Source: Caulobacteraceae bacterium (lineage in GTDB: Bacteria; Pseudomonadota; Alphaproteobacteria; Caulobacterales; Caulobacteraceae). Taken from it: 64,000 nt of DNA. The stretch is taken from positions 48,886 through 112,885 of the forward strand of contig CANJPZ010000007.1 of assembly GCA_947476325.1 (NCBI GenBank). The letters run 5' to 3'. Shown piece by piece: positions 18,890 to 27,230 of the stretch (position 1 is its first letter; every line of letters begins with the position of its first letter). The position numbers and the translations under genes are program-made. The notes under the pieces were generated by a model. The model was not told where the DNA came from. It worked only from the letters and a program-made list of their open reading frames with translations, and ran no database searches.

Positions 18890-18916
18890 CCGAATCAGCT
18901 ACCTCGACTGATTCGG
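18890..18916. promoter_or_regulatory. Inverted repeat with GANTC sites upstream of the helicase
   Basis: CCGAATCAG at 18890-18898 is repeated in inverted form at 18908-18916 (CTGATTCGG) with a 9-base spacer. GANTC sites lie at 18892-18896 and 18910-18914, with a third at 18881-18885. It could be an operator in the helicase promoter, or a weak terminator for the DUF3617 gene. Two TTAA sites nearby (18944 and 18954) are spaced 6, not the 7 of the CtrA box. Confidence 0.5.
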
Positions 18917-18985
18917 ACTTTGTTCTCTACGAGATATGGTAGCTTAACGAGCGTTAACCACAAGAAGCGTTTCGCCCCGTTCGAC

Positions 18986-19453
18986 CTAATGCGGCGCGCC
19001 GGCCGGGCAGGTCGCAGCCTGCCAGGTCGCGGTGATCTTGCCGCTGACCGGGATGCCGGCGATGCGGGCTGACAGGTCAAAGCGCCGGGACGCATAGGTC
19101 CCCTCGGCCTTCACATTTGTCCGTTTGCCGTGGCGGTCGATCCAGTAGCCGTCGTATTTGGCCTTGCCGTTGGCGACTTCCTTGATCGGGTAGATGCACT
19201 GCGTGTGCTTCTTGCATGGCCCGTCAAAGAATTTCGCGACGTCTTCTGGGCCAACACAACGGAACTCGGTGTCGCCAAGGAACAGCAGCGAGGTCTGGTA
19301 CTTCCAGTAACCGGTGCTGATGGTGTCAGAGGGCCCACGCGCGGAGGCCGCGGTGGGCGGCGTCTGGGCATGGAGGACGGCGCCCGGCGTCAGGGCCAGA
19401 AGGGCGATAACGGCAAGGGCGGCGGTTTTGCAGATCATGGTCGATTTCAACAT
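18986..19453 (-). CDS. DUF3617 family secreted protein (copy A)
   Basis: The 155-residue product has a Sec signal (cleaved near VLHAQ, residue 30) and the DUF3617 layout: GYWKYQTSLL, cysteine pairs in FRCVGPEDV, GPCKKHTQC, and a C-terminal TWQAATCPAG. Its neighbour copy B (19475-19927) shares the same order of motifs, so the two are tandem paralogues. Function is unknown. ATG 19453 follows copy B by 21 bases, suggesting co-transcription. Confidence 0.8.
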   Translation of the reverse strand: MLKSTMICKTAALAVIALLALTPGAVLHAQTPPTAASARGPSDTISTGYWKYQTSLLFLGDTEFRCVGPEDVAKFFDGPCKKHTQCIYPIKEVANGKAKYDGYWIDRHGKRTNVKAEGTYASRRFDLSARIAGIPVSGKITATWQAATCPAGAPH

Positions 19454-19474
19454 GGATTTGAATTCTGGCGGCGC

Positions 19475-19927
19475 CTAGTGTTTGGCGTCTTCGGGACAGG
19501 TGGCCGACTGCCAGGTGGCGGTCAGGGTTGCGGCAATGGGCAGGCCGTTGGTCGCGGTGCCGTGGGCGTTGAGCTCAAAGCGTTTGGCCGAATAGGTCCC
19601 GTCGGCGGTGATGTTGGCGGTCTGGCCCCGGCGGCTAAGCCAGGTGCCCTGGAAGCGGGCCTTGCCGCCGGCGACTTCTCGGACCGGGTATTCGCAGGTG
19701 TAGCCCTTGTTGCAGGGGCCGGTGAAGAACTTGTCGACGTCGGCGGGTCCGACGCACTTCTCATCAGTGTCGATGGTCAGGCCCAGCACCTTGGTCTCAT
19801 ATTTCCACAGGCCCGTAGTGATCGCGGCCTTAGCCTCGGCCGAGGGCTGCTGGGCGTGCAGGGCGGCGCCCGGCGCTATGGCCAGGACAACGAGGGCGAA
19901 TGCGCCAAGAGCGGTCGAACGTTTCAT
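19475..19927 (-). CDS. DUF3617 family secreted protein (copy B)
   Basis: The 150-residue product has a signal peptide (cleavage near ALHAQ) and the shared GLWKYETKVL, CVGPADVDKFFTGPCNKGYTC and TWQSATCPED motifs. ATG 19927 is preferred because a GGA site lies about 7 bases upstream; an ATG two codons earlier is too close to it. It is the first gene of the pair and is divergent from the AraC-like regulator at 20055, which may control it; that is inference. Confidence 0.8.
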   Translation of the reverse strand: MKRSTALGAFALVVLAIAPGAALHAQQPSAEAKAAITTGLWKYETKVLGLTIDTDEKCVGPADVDKFFTGPCNKGYTCEYPVREVAGGKARFQGTWLSRRGQTANITADGTYSAKRFELNAHGTATNGLPIAATLTATWQSATCPEDAKH

Positions 19928-20054
19928 GATCATATCCAACAGCACCCCATATGAATGGCGATTGAATGGCGGCGAGACGAAAACAACGGCCCGCAAGAAC
20001 GATCAAATGCACCTGTCAGATCTATTCTAGAGAGGACTCAATCTGGAGCCCCGC

Positions 20055-20900
20055 ATGAACCCGGTCGAACAGGCCCTATGGTACATCGAAAACCGCTTTG
20101 CGGGAGAGCTGTCGCTGGACGATGTGTCGGCCGCCGCCGGGGTGTCGCGGTTCCACCTGTCGCGCGCCTTTGTGTTGACCACCGGCAGCCCGGTCATGAC
20201 CTATGTGCGCGCCCGCCGGCTCAGCGAAGCGGCCAAGACGCTGGCCACGGGGGCGCCTGACATTCTGGATGTGGCCCTGAGCGCCGGCTACGGCTCGCAT
20301 GAGGCCTTCACCCGCGCTTTTCGCGACCTGTTCGGCCAGACGCCCGAACAGGTGCGGGAGTACCGATCCCTGCAAAATCTCGTCCTTCAGGAGCCGATTC
20401 GCATGACCACCCCGCCACACGCCAGCCCTGTCGTTCCGACCTTTGCGGAAGGAAAGGCCCTGCTGATTGCAGGCATCAGCGAGCATTACGGCTGTGGGCC
20501 CGGCGCCGGCATCCCGGCTCAATGGCAGCGCTTCGGTCCCTTCATCGGTTCGGTCCCAGGTGAGGTTTATGGAACGACTTACGGCGTGATCCACAACAGC
20601 GATGACGAGGGCGGCTATGACTACATGTGTGGTGTCGAGGTCGCCGACTTCAGCCGGATTCCGGTCGAGCTGCACCGTCTGAGGATCGCGCCACAGACCT
20701 ATGCCGTGTTCGAGCACAAGGGACACGTCTCATCGATAAGCGCGACCATCCAGGCGATCTGGACAGCATGGCTGCCCAGTTCAGACCATGACGCGGTCGA
20801 TGCGCCCAGTTTCGAGCGGTACGGCCTGGCGTTTGATCCCCAAACCGGATTTGGCGGCGTCGAGTTCTGGCTGCCGGTCAAACGCCGAATTGCGCCCTAG
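20055..20900 (+). CDS. AraC-family regulator with GyrI-like effector domain
   Basis: The 281-residue product carries two helix-turn-helix motifs of the AraC type at residues about 5-105 (LDDVSAAAGVSRFHLSRAF and DVALSAGYGSHEAFTRAF). A GyrI-like small-molecule-binding domain follows from about 125 to the end (TYAVFEHKGHV, GVEFWLPV). This is the architecture of Rob/SoxS-like drug- or stress-responsive activators. It faces the DUF3617 pair across about 127 bases. Its stop shares CTAG (20897-20900) with the convergent gene. Confidence 0.85.
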   Translation: MNPVEQALWYIENRFAGELSLDDVSAAAGVSRFHLSRAFVLTTGSPVMTYVRARRLSEAAKTLATGAPDILDVALSAGYGSHEAFTRAFRDLFGQTPEQVREYRSLQNLVLQEPIRMTTPPHASPVVPTFAEGKALLIAGISEHYGCGPGAGIPAQWQRFGPFIGSVPGEVYGTTYGVIHNSDDEGGYDYMCGVEVADFSRIPVELHRLRIAPQTYAVFEHKGHVSSISATIQAIWTAWLPSSDHDAVDAPSFERYGLAFDPQTGFGGVEFWLPVKRRIAP

Positions 20901-21727
20901 GCGCCGTCACCGCGGGATCCCGACACGCTCAGAGCCTTCAATTCGATGCGCGCTTCTCCAAGCGGCGTTTGACCCCGCACAGCCGTGACGACCCAAACGT
21001 CGTCGGCCCCTTTCAGAGCGAAGTCTGCCCGGATGGGTCGCGAAAGGCCCTGGTTGCGTTTCTCACGTGGTTTGGGATCGAAACCGGCGACCTCTTCAAA
21101 GGTCAGGACGCAGGAGACCCCTTGCGTAAGGCCCAGCTGGATCTCGCGGCTGGCCAAAGTGCGCGCAGCCGGAGCGCCGAAGCTGACTGAATAGAGCTGT
21201 CGACCATCGAAGAATTGCGACGTCGAAGGGCAAGGCCCGCGTGCGCCTGATGCCGTGGTCAGGCGGGCAAGTTGTGTCAGTGGGTCGGCCGCCGCAAGTT
21301 TCTGGGCGCGGGTTGGGGCCGGATCACCTGGGCTTTCATAGGCCGGTGCGATGCGGGCCACTACGTCGGCGCCTGTCCACTGCACCCTTACCTGGCGGTT
21401 GTCCTGTCCGTCGTGATTGGCATGTTCAAAAACAGACGGCAGCGGGCCGCGATCTCCGATTGCGCCTTCGGCCCGGGCCAGGACATCGATCTTCTTGAAA
21501 ATAGACAACACGCCATGGCTGCGAAGCCGGGCGTTTGCCTCGAATGTCCGGTCATCGAACTGCTGGTCGATGGTCAAGTCGAGCACCTTGACCAGCAGCA
21601 CCCCATCATAGGTTGCCGAAAGTTCGATCGAACCACTGTGCGGGGGCGCCAATCGTTCCGCGGGTTCGCCAATGGCTGGCGCGACTCCGATGGCCGATAT
21701 CGCAACGATCATCAGGCCATACTTCAT
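20897..21727 (-). CDS. DUF3108-like secreted protein
   Basis: The 276-residue product has a Sec signal (about residues 1-20, ending AIG before EPA). It is rich in beta strands with an ADFALKGADDVW portion near the C terminus, resembling DUF3108 proteins; the match is by general pattern. Function is unknown. It begins 186 bases before rpmB, divergently, and ends inside the CTAG shared with the AraC gene. Confidence 0.6.
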   Translation of the reverse strand: MKYGLMIVAISAIGVAPAIGEPAERLAPPHSGSIELSATYDGVLLVKVLDLTIDQQFDDRTFEANARLRSHGVLSIFKKIDVLARAEGAIGDRGPLPSVFEHANHDGQDNRQVRVQWTGADVVARIAPAYESPGDPAPTRAQKLAAADPLTQLARLTTASGARGPCPSTSQFFDGRQLYSVSFGAPAARTLASREIQLGLTQGVSCVLTFEEVAGFDPKPREKRNQGLSRPIRADFALKGADDVWVVTAVRGQTPLGEARIELKALSVSGSRGDGA

Positions 21728-21821
21728 CGCAGAGCTCCTGAGCGCAGACGGCGCTGGATTAGGCCAGGTGCGTGAACCCTGTTTGACGAAGCCGTTAACG
21801 CGCGAGAAAGACCCTTCGGCC

Positions 21822-21851
21822 TTGACGGGACAAGCGGCCTTCGCCTATATC
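21822..21851 (+). promoter_or_regulatory. Probable rpmB promoter (Caulobacter-like housekeeping type)
   Basis: TTGACG at 21822-21827 and CTATATC ending at 21851, 18 bases apart, fit the TTGACGS / GCTANAWC housekeeping consensus except for one base at the -10 (C in place of G). It lies 63 bases before the rpmB start. Confidence 0.6.
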
Positions 21852-21913
21852 GCCCGCTCCTGCGCCGGAGCCCTTTCGGCGCATCCTGTTTTTATGAGCC
21901 AAAGGTCAGCGTC

Positions 21914-22219
21914 ATGTCGCGCCGTTGCGAGCTTACCGGGGTCGGTCCCATGACCGGTCACAATGTGAGCCACTCCAATATCAAGACCAAGCGCCGGTTC
22001 CTGCCGGCCCTCAAGGTCGCCACCCTGCAGTCCGATGCCCTCGGTCAGTCCTTCCGCCTGCGCATCACCAATGCGGCGCTGCGCACCCTGGATTTCCGCG
22101 GCGGCCTGGACCCGTTCCTGGTCAAGGCTTCGGACGAGACCCTTTCGCTCCGAGCCCGCAAGATCAAGCGCCAGCTGAAAGCCAAGCTCGCCGAGAACGC
22201 CTCGGCAGTCGCCGCCTAG
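21914..22219 (+). CDS. rpmB: 50S ribosomal protein L28
   Basis: The 101-residue product begins [20 protein letters not shown], with the L28 pattern [14 protein letters not shown] and a KRRFLPAL segment. It is a structural protein of the large ribosomal subunit. The gene has its own probable promoter and a strong terminator 26 bases after the stop, so it is monocistronic. Confidence 0.97.
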   Translation: MSRRCELTGVGPMTGHNVSHSNIKTKRRFLPALKVATLQSDALGQSFRLRITNAALRTLDFRGGLDPFLVKASDETLSLRARKIKRQLKAKLAENASAVAA

Positions 22220-22244
22220 GCAATAGCTTCAGAATCAGAAATGC

Positions 22245-22272
22245 AAAAAGCCGGCGGTGACGCCGGCTTTTT
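22245..22272. terminator. Bidirectional intrinsic terminator
   Basis: A perfect 12-bp stem (AAAAAGCCGGCG / CGCCGGCTTTTT) has a GTGA loop of the GNRA type. T-rich tails on both strands allow termination of rpmB from the left and of the convergent regulator gene from the right. Confidence 0.92.
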
Positions 22273-22292
22273 CTTTTGGATTGAGTTTTCCT

Positions 22293-22583
22293 CTAGCCGT
22301 CCAGCACTTCACGCAAATAGGCCACGTGTGCCTGAAAGGCGCGGCGGCCCGTGTTGGTCATGGCGATCCTCGTCCGGGGCTTCTTGCCGACGAAATCCTT
22401 CAAGACCTCGATATATCCGGCCTTTTCAAGGGTGGTCAGATGGGCGCCCATGTTGCCGTCAGTGGCGTTCAGGATCTGCTTCAAGCGGGTGAACTCGATG
22501 GGTTCGGCCGGCGGCAGGGGATTGAGCGTCGCCATGATCTTCAGCCGCATGGACTGGTGGATTACCTCATCTGGTCCGCTCAT
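22293..22583 (-). CDS. Small winged-helix transcriptional regulator
   Basis: The 96-residue product starts MSGPDEVIHQSMRLKIMATL. A winged-helix region (FTRLKQILNATDGNMGAHLTTLEKAGYI, about residues 31-60) resembles the DUF/ArsR-like regulators found beside small membrane genes. Its ATG overlaps the stop of the membrane-protein gene by one base (TGATG), so the two are coupled. It may control the operon; no effector domain is visible. Confidence 0.75.
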   Translation of the reverse strand: MSGPDEVIHQSMRLKIMATLNPLPPAEPIEFTRLKQILNATDGNMGAHLTTLEKAGYIEVLKDFVGKKPRTRIAMTNTGRRAFQAHVAYLREVLDG

Positions 22584-23152
22584 CAGACCCTCCGAAGCCA
22601 CAAGGCGCCCAGCATCATTCCACCACCGCCCACCAGGCCCATATAGGCCGCGTAGAAGTCGTGAACCCAGAAATGGCCGGCCATGGTCAGGGCGGCGATT
22701 CCCAACCCCAACGCAATGATCCGCCAGCCCATCCAAAGGCCTGCAATAGCCCACGCGATGCCGGTCAAAAGGCCTATGAACGAGTGAACCTGCACGCCGC
22801 TTTCGGGCCAGAAAATTCCGAGGGCTCCGGCGACAAAACCGAATATCAGCAGCCAGATGGCGATGCCCCTCCAGAAATGTCCGTCCAGACTCGCCGGCCG
22901 GCTTGACCTGCGGCGGGACTGATAGATCGCAATGGCAATGTATGCCGGGATGGAGACGAGGCTCACGATCGGCCAGGCCCAGTGCTTGCCGAAGGTTGTG
23001 AATTCCAGGAGCAGGTCCGCCGCCAGCCACATCGCCCCCGTCAGCAGCAGGTAAGGTGACGTTGCGGCGTAGGAATAGAGATTCGCGCTGCGCTTCTGGC
23101 TCTGGCCGATCTCGGCCAGAGCCTCGGCGGCGCCGGATTTGTCCAGCGTCAT
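22583..23152 (-). CDS. Multi-pass membrane protein, partner of the small regulator
   Basis: The 189-residue product has about six hydrophobic helices, and its N-terminal part is cytoplasmic-looking (EALAEIGQSQKRSANLYSY). It is unrecognised beyond the pairing of a membrane protein with a small winged-helix regulator, common in proteobacteria. ATG 23152 fits this frame; the frame stays open further upstream but would run into the DUF2141 gene. Confidence 0.7.
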   Translation of the reverse strand: MTLDKSGAAEALAEIGQSQKRSANLYSYAATSPYLLLTGAMWLAADLLLEFTTFGKHWAWPIVSLVSIPAYIAIAIYQSRRRSSRPASLDGHFWRGIAIWLLIFGFVAGALGIFWPESGVQVHSFIGLLTGIAWAIAGLWMGWRIIALGLGIAALTMAGHFWVHDFYAAYMGLVGGGGMMLGALWLRRV

Positions 23153-23157
23153 GTCAT

Positions 23158-23559
23158 CTACTCCGGGTAGGTCATGTGGGCAGTTTGTCGCGCTTCGCCC
23201 TTGACGACAAACGACGCGTCGGACATCGGCCGGGGTGGGGCAGCGTTGTTGCTGTAGGCATAGCCTTCGCCGGGGATGGTGGGCATGAAGTCGCTGTCCT
23301 CGTCGTGGAAGGCGGCCAGGGCGTAGCTGCCTGGCAACACGTCGTGGAAGGTGAGGGTAACGCTTCCTTCGCGGGCGGGTACGGCCTGCTGATAGGCGCA
23401 ATTCGTGCGGGGATAGCCCTCTGGATTGTCGCACAGCTGGGCCAGCACCATGCCTTGCGATGATTGAACCCGGTCGATGGTGATAACGACGGTTTCGGCC
23501 GCGGCGGGGAGGCCGATGGCCAGGGCGGCGACGGCGCCCAGCGAGAGAGGTTTGAACAT
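23158..23559 (-). CDS. DUF2141 family secreted protein
   Basis: The 133-residue product starts at ATG 23559, which has GGAG 7 bases upstream; a longer frame from 23616 lacks one. It has a short Sec signal (to about AAAE, residue 21) and the DUF2141 pattern: ITIDRVQSSQGMVLAQLCD, FHDVLPGSYALAAFHDED and GEGYAYSNNAA. Function is unknown. It leads the operon with the membrane protein and regulator, 5 bases ahead of the former. Confidence 0.82.
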   Translation of the reverse strand: MFKPLSLGAVAALAIGLPAAAETVVITIDRVQSSQGMVLAQLCDNPEGYPRTNCAYQQAVPAREGSVTLTFHDVLPGSYALAAFHDEDSDFMPTIPGEGYAYSNNAAPPRPMSDASFVVKGEARQTAHMTYPE

Positions 23560-23665
23560 CAGGCAGCTCCAGTGATTGTCCAAGAGGACTCTGTATTGTA
23601 GAGTAATCTGAGTCAACGAATTTGTTTCTCATTAAATACAATAGATTACAGCGCTTGGGCGCGCG

Positions 23666-25597
23666 TCAGGTCCGCGCCACTTCCCGGATGGCGGCCAAGC
23701 TCGTCTTCTTCGGAACCACTGTCGGGGGCGCCTGCAGCGACAGTCCGCCACCCTTGGCGACCTGTTTGGGCTCTTCGTCGAAAAGCGAGGCCAGCTGGTC
23801 GATGATGGCCCCGCCGAGCTGCTCAACGTCGACGATGGTCACGGCGCGGCGATAATAACGGGTAACATCATGGCCGATGCCGATGGCGATCAGCTCGACC
23901 GGTGAAGCGGTCTCGATCTCGGTGATCACCTGACGCAGGTGCCGCTCCAGATAGTGGCCCGAGTTCACTGACAGGGATGAATCATCCACCGGCGCGCCGT
24001 CCGAAATGACCATCAGGATCCGGCGCGCCTCAGTGCGGGCCATCAGCCGCTGATGGGCCCAGATCAGGGCCTCGCCGTCGATGTTTTCCTTGAGCAGGCC
24101 TTCACGCATCATCAGGCCCAGATTTTTGCGCGCCCGGCGCATGGGCGCATCGGCCGACTTGTAGATGATGTGGCGCACATCGTTCAGGCGGCCGGGACCG
24201 GGCGGTCGTCCCGCCTGGGCCCAGGCTTCGCGGGAGGCGCCGCCCTTCCAGGCCTTGGTGGTGAAGCCCAGCAGTTCGACCTTGACGCTGCAGCGCTCGA
24301 GCGTGCGGGCCAGGATGTCGGCGCAGACGGCGGCGACCATGATCGGCCGTCCGCGCATCGAGCCGGAGTTGTCTATCAGGATGGTGACAACGGTGTCGCG
24401 GAACTCGGTGTCTTCTTCCTGTTTGAACGACAGGGGCGCGGTCGGATCGACAATGACGCGGGTCAGTCGCGCAACGTCCAGCAAGCCTTCCTCCAGGTCG
24501 AAGGACCAGGCGCGGTTCTGCTGGGCCATCAGGCGGCGCTGCAGGCGGTTGGCCAGACGCGAGACAACGCTGGAAAGGCCCTGGATCTGCTGATCCAGAT
24601 AGGCGCGCAGGCGGGTCAGTTCCTCGACGTCGCACAGGTCGTCGGCGTCGATGACCTCATCGAACTCCGAGGTGAAGATCTTGTAGGACGGCTGGTTGGC
24701 GCCGTCCGGACCCGGCCGCCGTTCGGCCGGTTCTTCTCCCTCGCCGGCATCGACAGCCTCGTCCGAGGGCTCGGCGTCGTCGAAGTCGGAGGCTTCGGTC
24801 ATCTGCCGGTCGGCGTCTTCGGCGGCCTCGTCTGACGCGTCTGACCGCTCGCCGCCTTCGGCGCCTTCGTCAGGCTCGCCCTCGTTGCCGTCGTTTTCGG
24901 AGTCGGAGGTTGTCTCGGGCGCGGTTTCGTCCTCGCCCTGTTCGCTGCCGTCCTCGTTATCGGTCTCGTCGGTCAATTCGAGGTCGCGCAGGATGGCACG
25001 CGAGATCTTGCCATAGGCCTGCTGGTCGTGCATGGCCGCGGCCAGGGCGTCGAGCTGTTTGCCGGCCTTCTTTTCCAGATCGCCCCGGAACAGATTGATC
25101 AGGGCGTCGGCCAGGCCGGGCGGCTTCTGGCCGGTCAGGCGCTGGCGGGCCATCAGCGACAGAGCCTCGTGCATCGGTGCATTGATCCGCTCGATGAACT
25201 TGCCCAGTCCCTTGACCTCGGCGTCGGATTCCAAGGCCGCGTTCAGGTTGCCGCGAACGCCGGCCATGGCGTTGGCGCCGATCGCCTCGATCCGCGCCTG
25301 CTCCAGCGCATCCCAGGCCGCCTGGGCTTCGGGCGCGTGGGGACGAGCTTTGGCGTCGGCCTTTTCGTCGTGATAGGCCAGCCGCAGGGCCGCCCGGTCA
25401 GCCAGCCCCCGCAACCGGGCGATGTCGGCCGCCGGCATGTCGCGTTGGGGATGGGGCAGGATCAATCGCCCGCCGGCCATCTTGGGACCCTCGCCCGAAT
25501 AGACGATCTCGAGCTCCGGCGCTTCGCCAAGCGAGCGGACCGTCGCGGTCAGGGCGCGCTTGAAAGGCTCGGTGGGTGAGGCGGGCGGTTTGGACAT
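23666..25597 (-). CDS. cobT: Cobaltochelatase subunit CobT
   Basis: The 643-residue product has an N-terminal region typical of CobT, a highly acidic linker (about residues 205-285), and a C-terminal VWA domain whose MIDAS begins D409-N-S-G-S-M. With CobS (28914-29918 here) and CobN it forms the aerobic cobalt chelatase that inserts Co into hydrogenobyrinate a,c-diamide. No cobN is in the window. The ATG 25597 start has a weak ribosome site; upstream open frame lacks one. The gene is separated from cobS by about 3.3 kb. Confidence 0.93.
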   Translation of the reverse strand: MSKPPASPTEPFKRALTATVRSLGEAPELEIVYSGEGPKMAGGRLILPHPQRDMPAADIARLRGLADRAALRLAYHDEKADAKARPHAPEAQAAWDALEQARIEAIGANAMAGVRGNLNAALESDAEVKGLGKFIERINAPMHEALSLMARQRLTGQKPPGLADALINLFRGDLEKKAGKQLDALAAAMHDQQAYGKISRAILRDLELTDETDNEDGSEQGEDETAPETTSDSENDGNEGEPDEGAEGGERSDASDEAAEDADRQMTEASDFDDAEPSDEAVDAGEGEEPAERRPGPDGANQPSYKIFTSEFDEVIDADDLCDVEELTRLRAYLDQQIQGLSSVVSRLANRLQRRLMAQQNRAWSFDLEEGLLDVARLTRVIVDPTAPLSFKQEEDTEFRDTVVTILIDNSGSMRGRPIMVAAVCADILARTLERCSVKVELLGFTTKAWKGGASREAWAQAGRPPGPGRLNDVRHIIYKSADAPMRRARKNLGLMMREGLLKENIDGEALIWAHQRLMARTEARRILMVISDGAPVDDSSLSVNSGHYLERHLRQVITEIETASPVELIAIGIGHDVTRYYRRAVTIVDVEQLGGAIIDQLASLFDEEPKQVAKGGGLSLQAPPTVVPKKTSLAAIREVART

Positions 25598-25701
25598 TGC
25601 AGTAGCTATTAGTCGGCGGAACGGTTGGCGAGAAGGATGAGAATCTGATTTGCCTGAGTAAATTCCTGCTAGGATCAATACTGCGTGGGAGGGCGAGAGG
25701 G

Positions 25702-26912
25702 TTGAACTACAGTCTGGCCGAGACCGCGGACGAAGCTCTAGGCAATGCCGAGCAGGCGTTTTTGCATGGCAATCTGTCGGCGGCTGATCTGCTTTGCCAC
25801 TACGTTCTGGCAAGCTATCCAGATCATCCCCGTGCGCTTGGCATTCGCAGCCTTCTGGCGTCCCGCCTCGGACTGGCGGAGAACGGCTCAACCTGGTTGC
25901 AATCGGGAGCACACCCGAATGTGCCTCGTTTTCTGCTGATCAAGGCGTGGGGGCAGGGCTTTTGGTCAGACATGTGTCACGTCATGGCCAGTTTGCTGGT
26001 GGCTGAAATCACAGACCGAATTCCTGTGGTTCAGTGGGGGGGCAACAGCCTGTTCCATTGCGGCGGGGGGGGGGGGGGGACGCCTTTCGACACTACTGGG
26101 ACCCGGTTTCGCGGAGCGACTTAGAAGATGTAGTCAGCGCCGCGTCCAGCGGCGTATTTCCAGCCAAGTGGCGGGCTGACAATCTGGAGCAAAATGACTT
26201 CGAAAAATGGGCTGGCCCCTGTTCACGCCTGGGTGCGATTCATTTCCTCAACCGGCCCGAACCCGTAGCCGTCACTGACTTCTACGCCAGTCTGGTTGAT
26301 GTGGCGCCCTGGATCCCGACCGGTCATGCCATGCACGGCGCCCCGCTGGACGAGATCTATCGCTATGTCGCGGACCTCTACCTTCGGCCTGCCCAGGCGG
26401 TCCGACAGCGAGTCGAGGCGTTTCGAGCCGAATATTTGGCGGGTCACGATGTACTGGGCGTTCACATTCGAGGCTCAGACAAGGAGACCGAATTCCACGC
26501 GCTCGAATTGCTCAACAGGCAATACTTCGACCTTCTGGACGCGGAATCGCCGTTGACGAAATTCTTTGTCCTGACCGATGACGCGCGATGGCTGGCCGCC
26601 TTGCGTCAGCGCTATGGCGACCGGATCATCTATACGCCGAGTCAACGCACCACGAGCCTGACGGGCGTGCACAACTTGCCCGACGTCGATCGACTTGCTC
26701 TGGGCATGGAAGTCATGACCGACACCCATTTGGCATTGTCCTGCGACCGATTTGTCGGCAATGGGCGATCAAATCTTTCGAATATTGTGTTCCTCCTCAA
26801 GCCCTGGGCGCCGGACGCCTGTCGAACGTTTGAACCCCCGACCCTGTTCTGGCGGAACGCCTATATTCATCTGCCACAGGGAGGTGGCGTGTGGGGCTTC
26901 GGGGCCCCTTGA
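25702..26912 (+). pseudogene. Fucosyltransferase-like (GT23/NodZ-type) gene interrupted at a poly-G run
   Basis: Two frames encode one protein: TTG 25702 to 26079 (frame 1), then a different frame to 26912. The N half contains [17 protein letters not shown] and IPVVQWGGNSLF. The C half has DAFRHYWDPVS, HIRGSDKE (the HxRxxD motif of GT23 fucosyltransferases) and a final FVGNGRSNLSNIV. The break is at 15 consecutive G (26065-26079). One more G, or two fewer, would restore a protein of about 403 residues. AGAGGG precedes the TTG. It may be phase-variable or a sequencing artefact. It is divergent from cobT. Confidence 0.75.
26065..26079 (+). repeat. Poly-G tract of 15
   Basis: This uninterrupted G15 lies inside the glycosyltransferase-like frame. 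Fourteen- or fifteen-base mononucleotide runs are unstable during replication, and here 13 or 16 bases would put the gene in frame. Confidence 0.9.
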
Positions 26913-26993
26913 ACCTGTAGGGCCGTCGGAACCCAATCTGCAGCGCAACGTTGGCTCATCACAGCGGCATTTCCGCCGCACAGGAGTTCAATC

Positions 26994-27173
26994 ATGCTGA
27001 GATGGGCCCTCATCTTTGCCGTCATCGCCCTCATTGCGGGCGTGTTCGGCTTTACGGGTATCGCCGGCGCCTCGGCCGATATCGCCAAGTTCCTGTTCTT
27101 CCTGTTCCTGGCCGTGGTGGCATTTTTCGTCATCGCCAGCGTGTTTGTCGGCAGGAAGCTGACAGGCGGCTAG
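26994..27173 (+). CDS. DUF1328 small membrane protein
   Basis: The gene encodes 59 residues, too short for many gene finders. The product starts [20 protein letters not shown] and has two hydrophobic helices separated by a short GASADIAK loop, as in DUF1328 (PF07043). An AGGAG lies 7 bases before ATG 26994. The role is unknown; related genes are often stress-induced. It follows the glycosyltransferase-like gene by 81 bases. Confidence 0.85.
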   Translation: MLRWALIFAVIALIAGVFGFTGIAGASADIAKFLFFLFLAVVAFFVIASVFVGRKLTGG

Positions 27174-27230
27174 CTAGACTTGAAGTTCGAGGGGAAAACC
27201 GGGCGCGGATCAAAAGGTCCGGCCCATCTT

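Noticed and set aside
18944..18957. CtrA binding box
   Set aside because: The TTAA half-sites are spaced 6 apart, not 7.
25598..25701. Cobalamin riboswitch before cobT
   Set aside because: No B12-box-like sequence is seen in this short gap.
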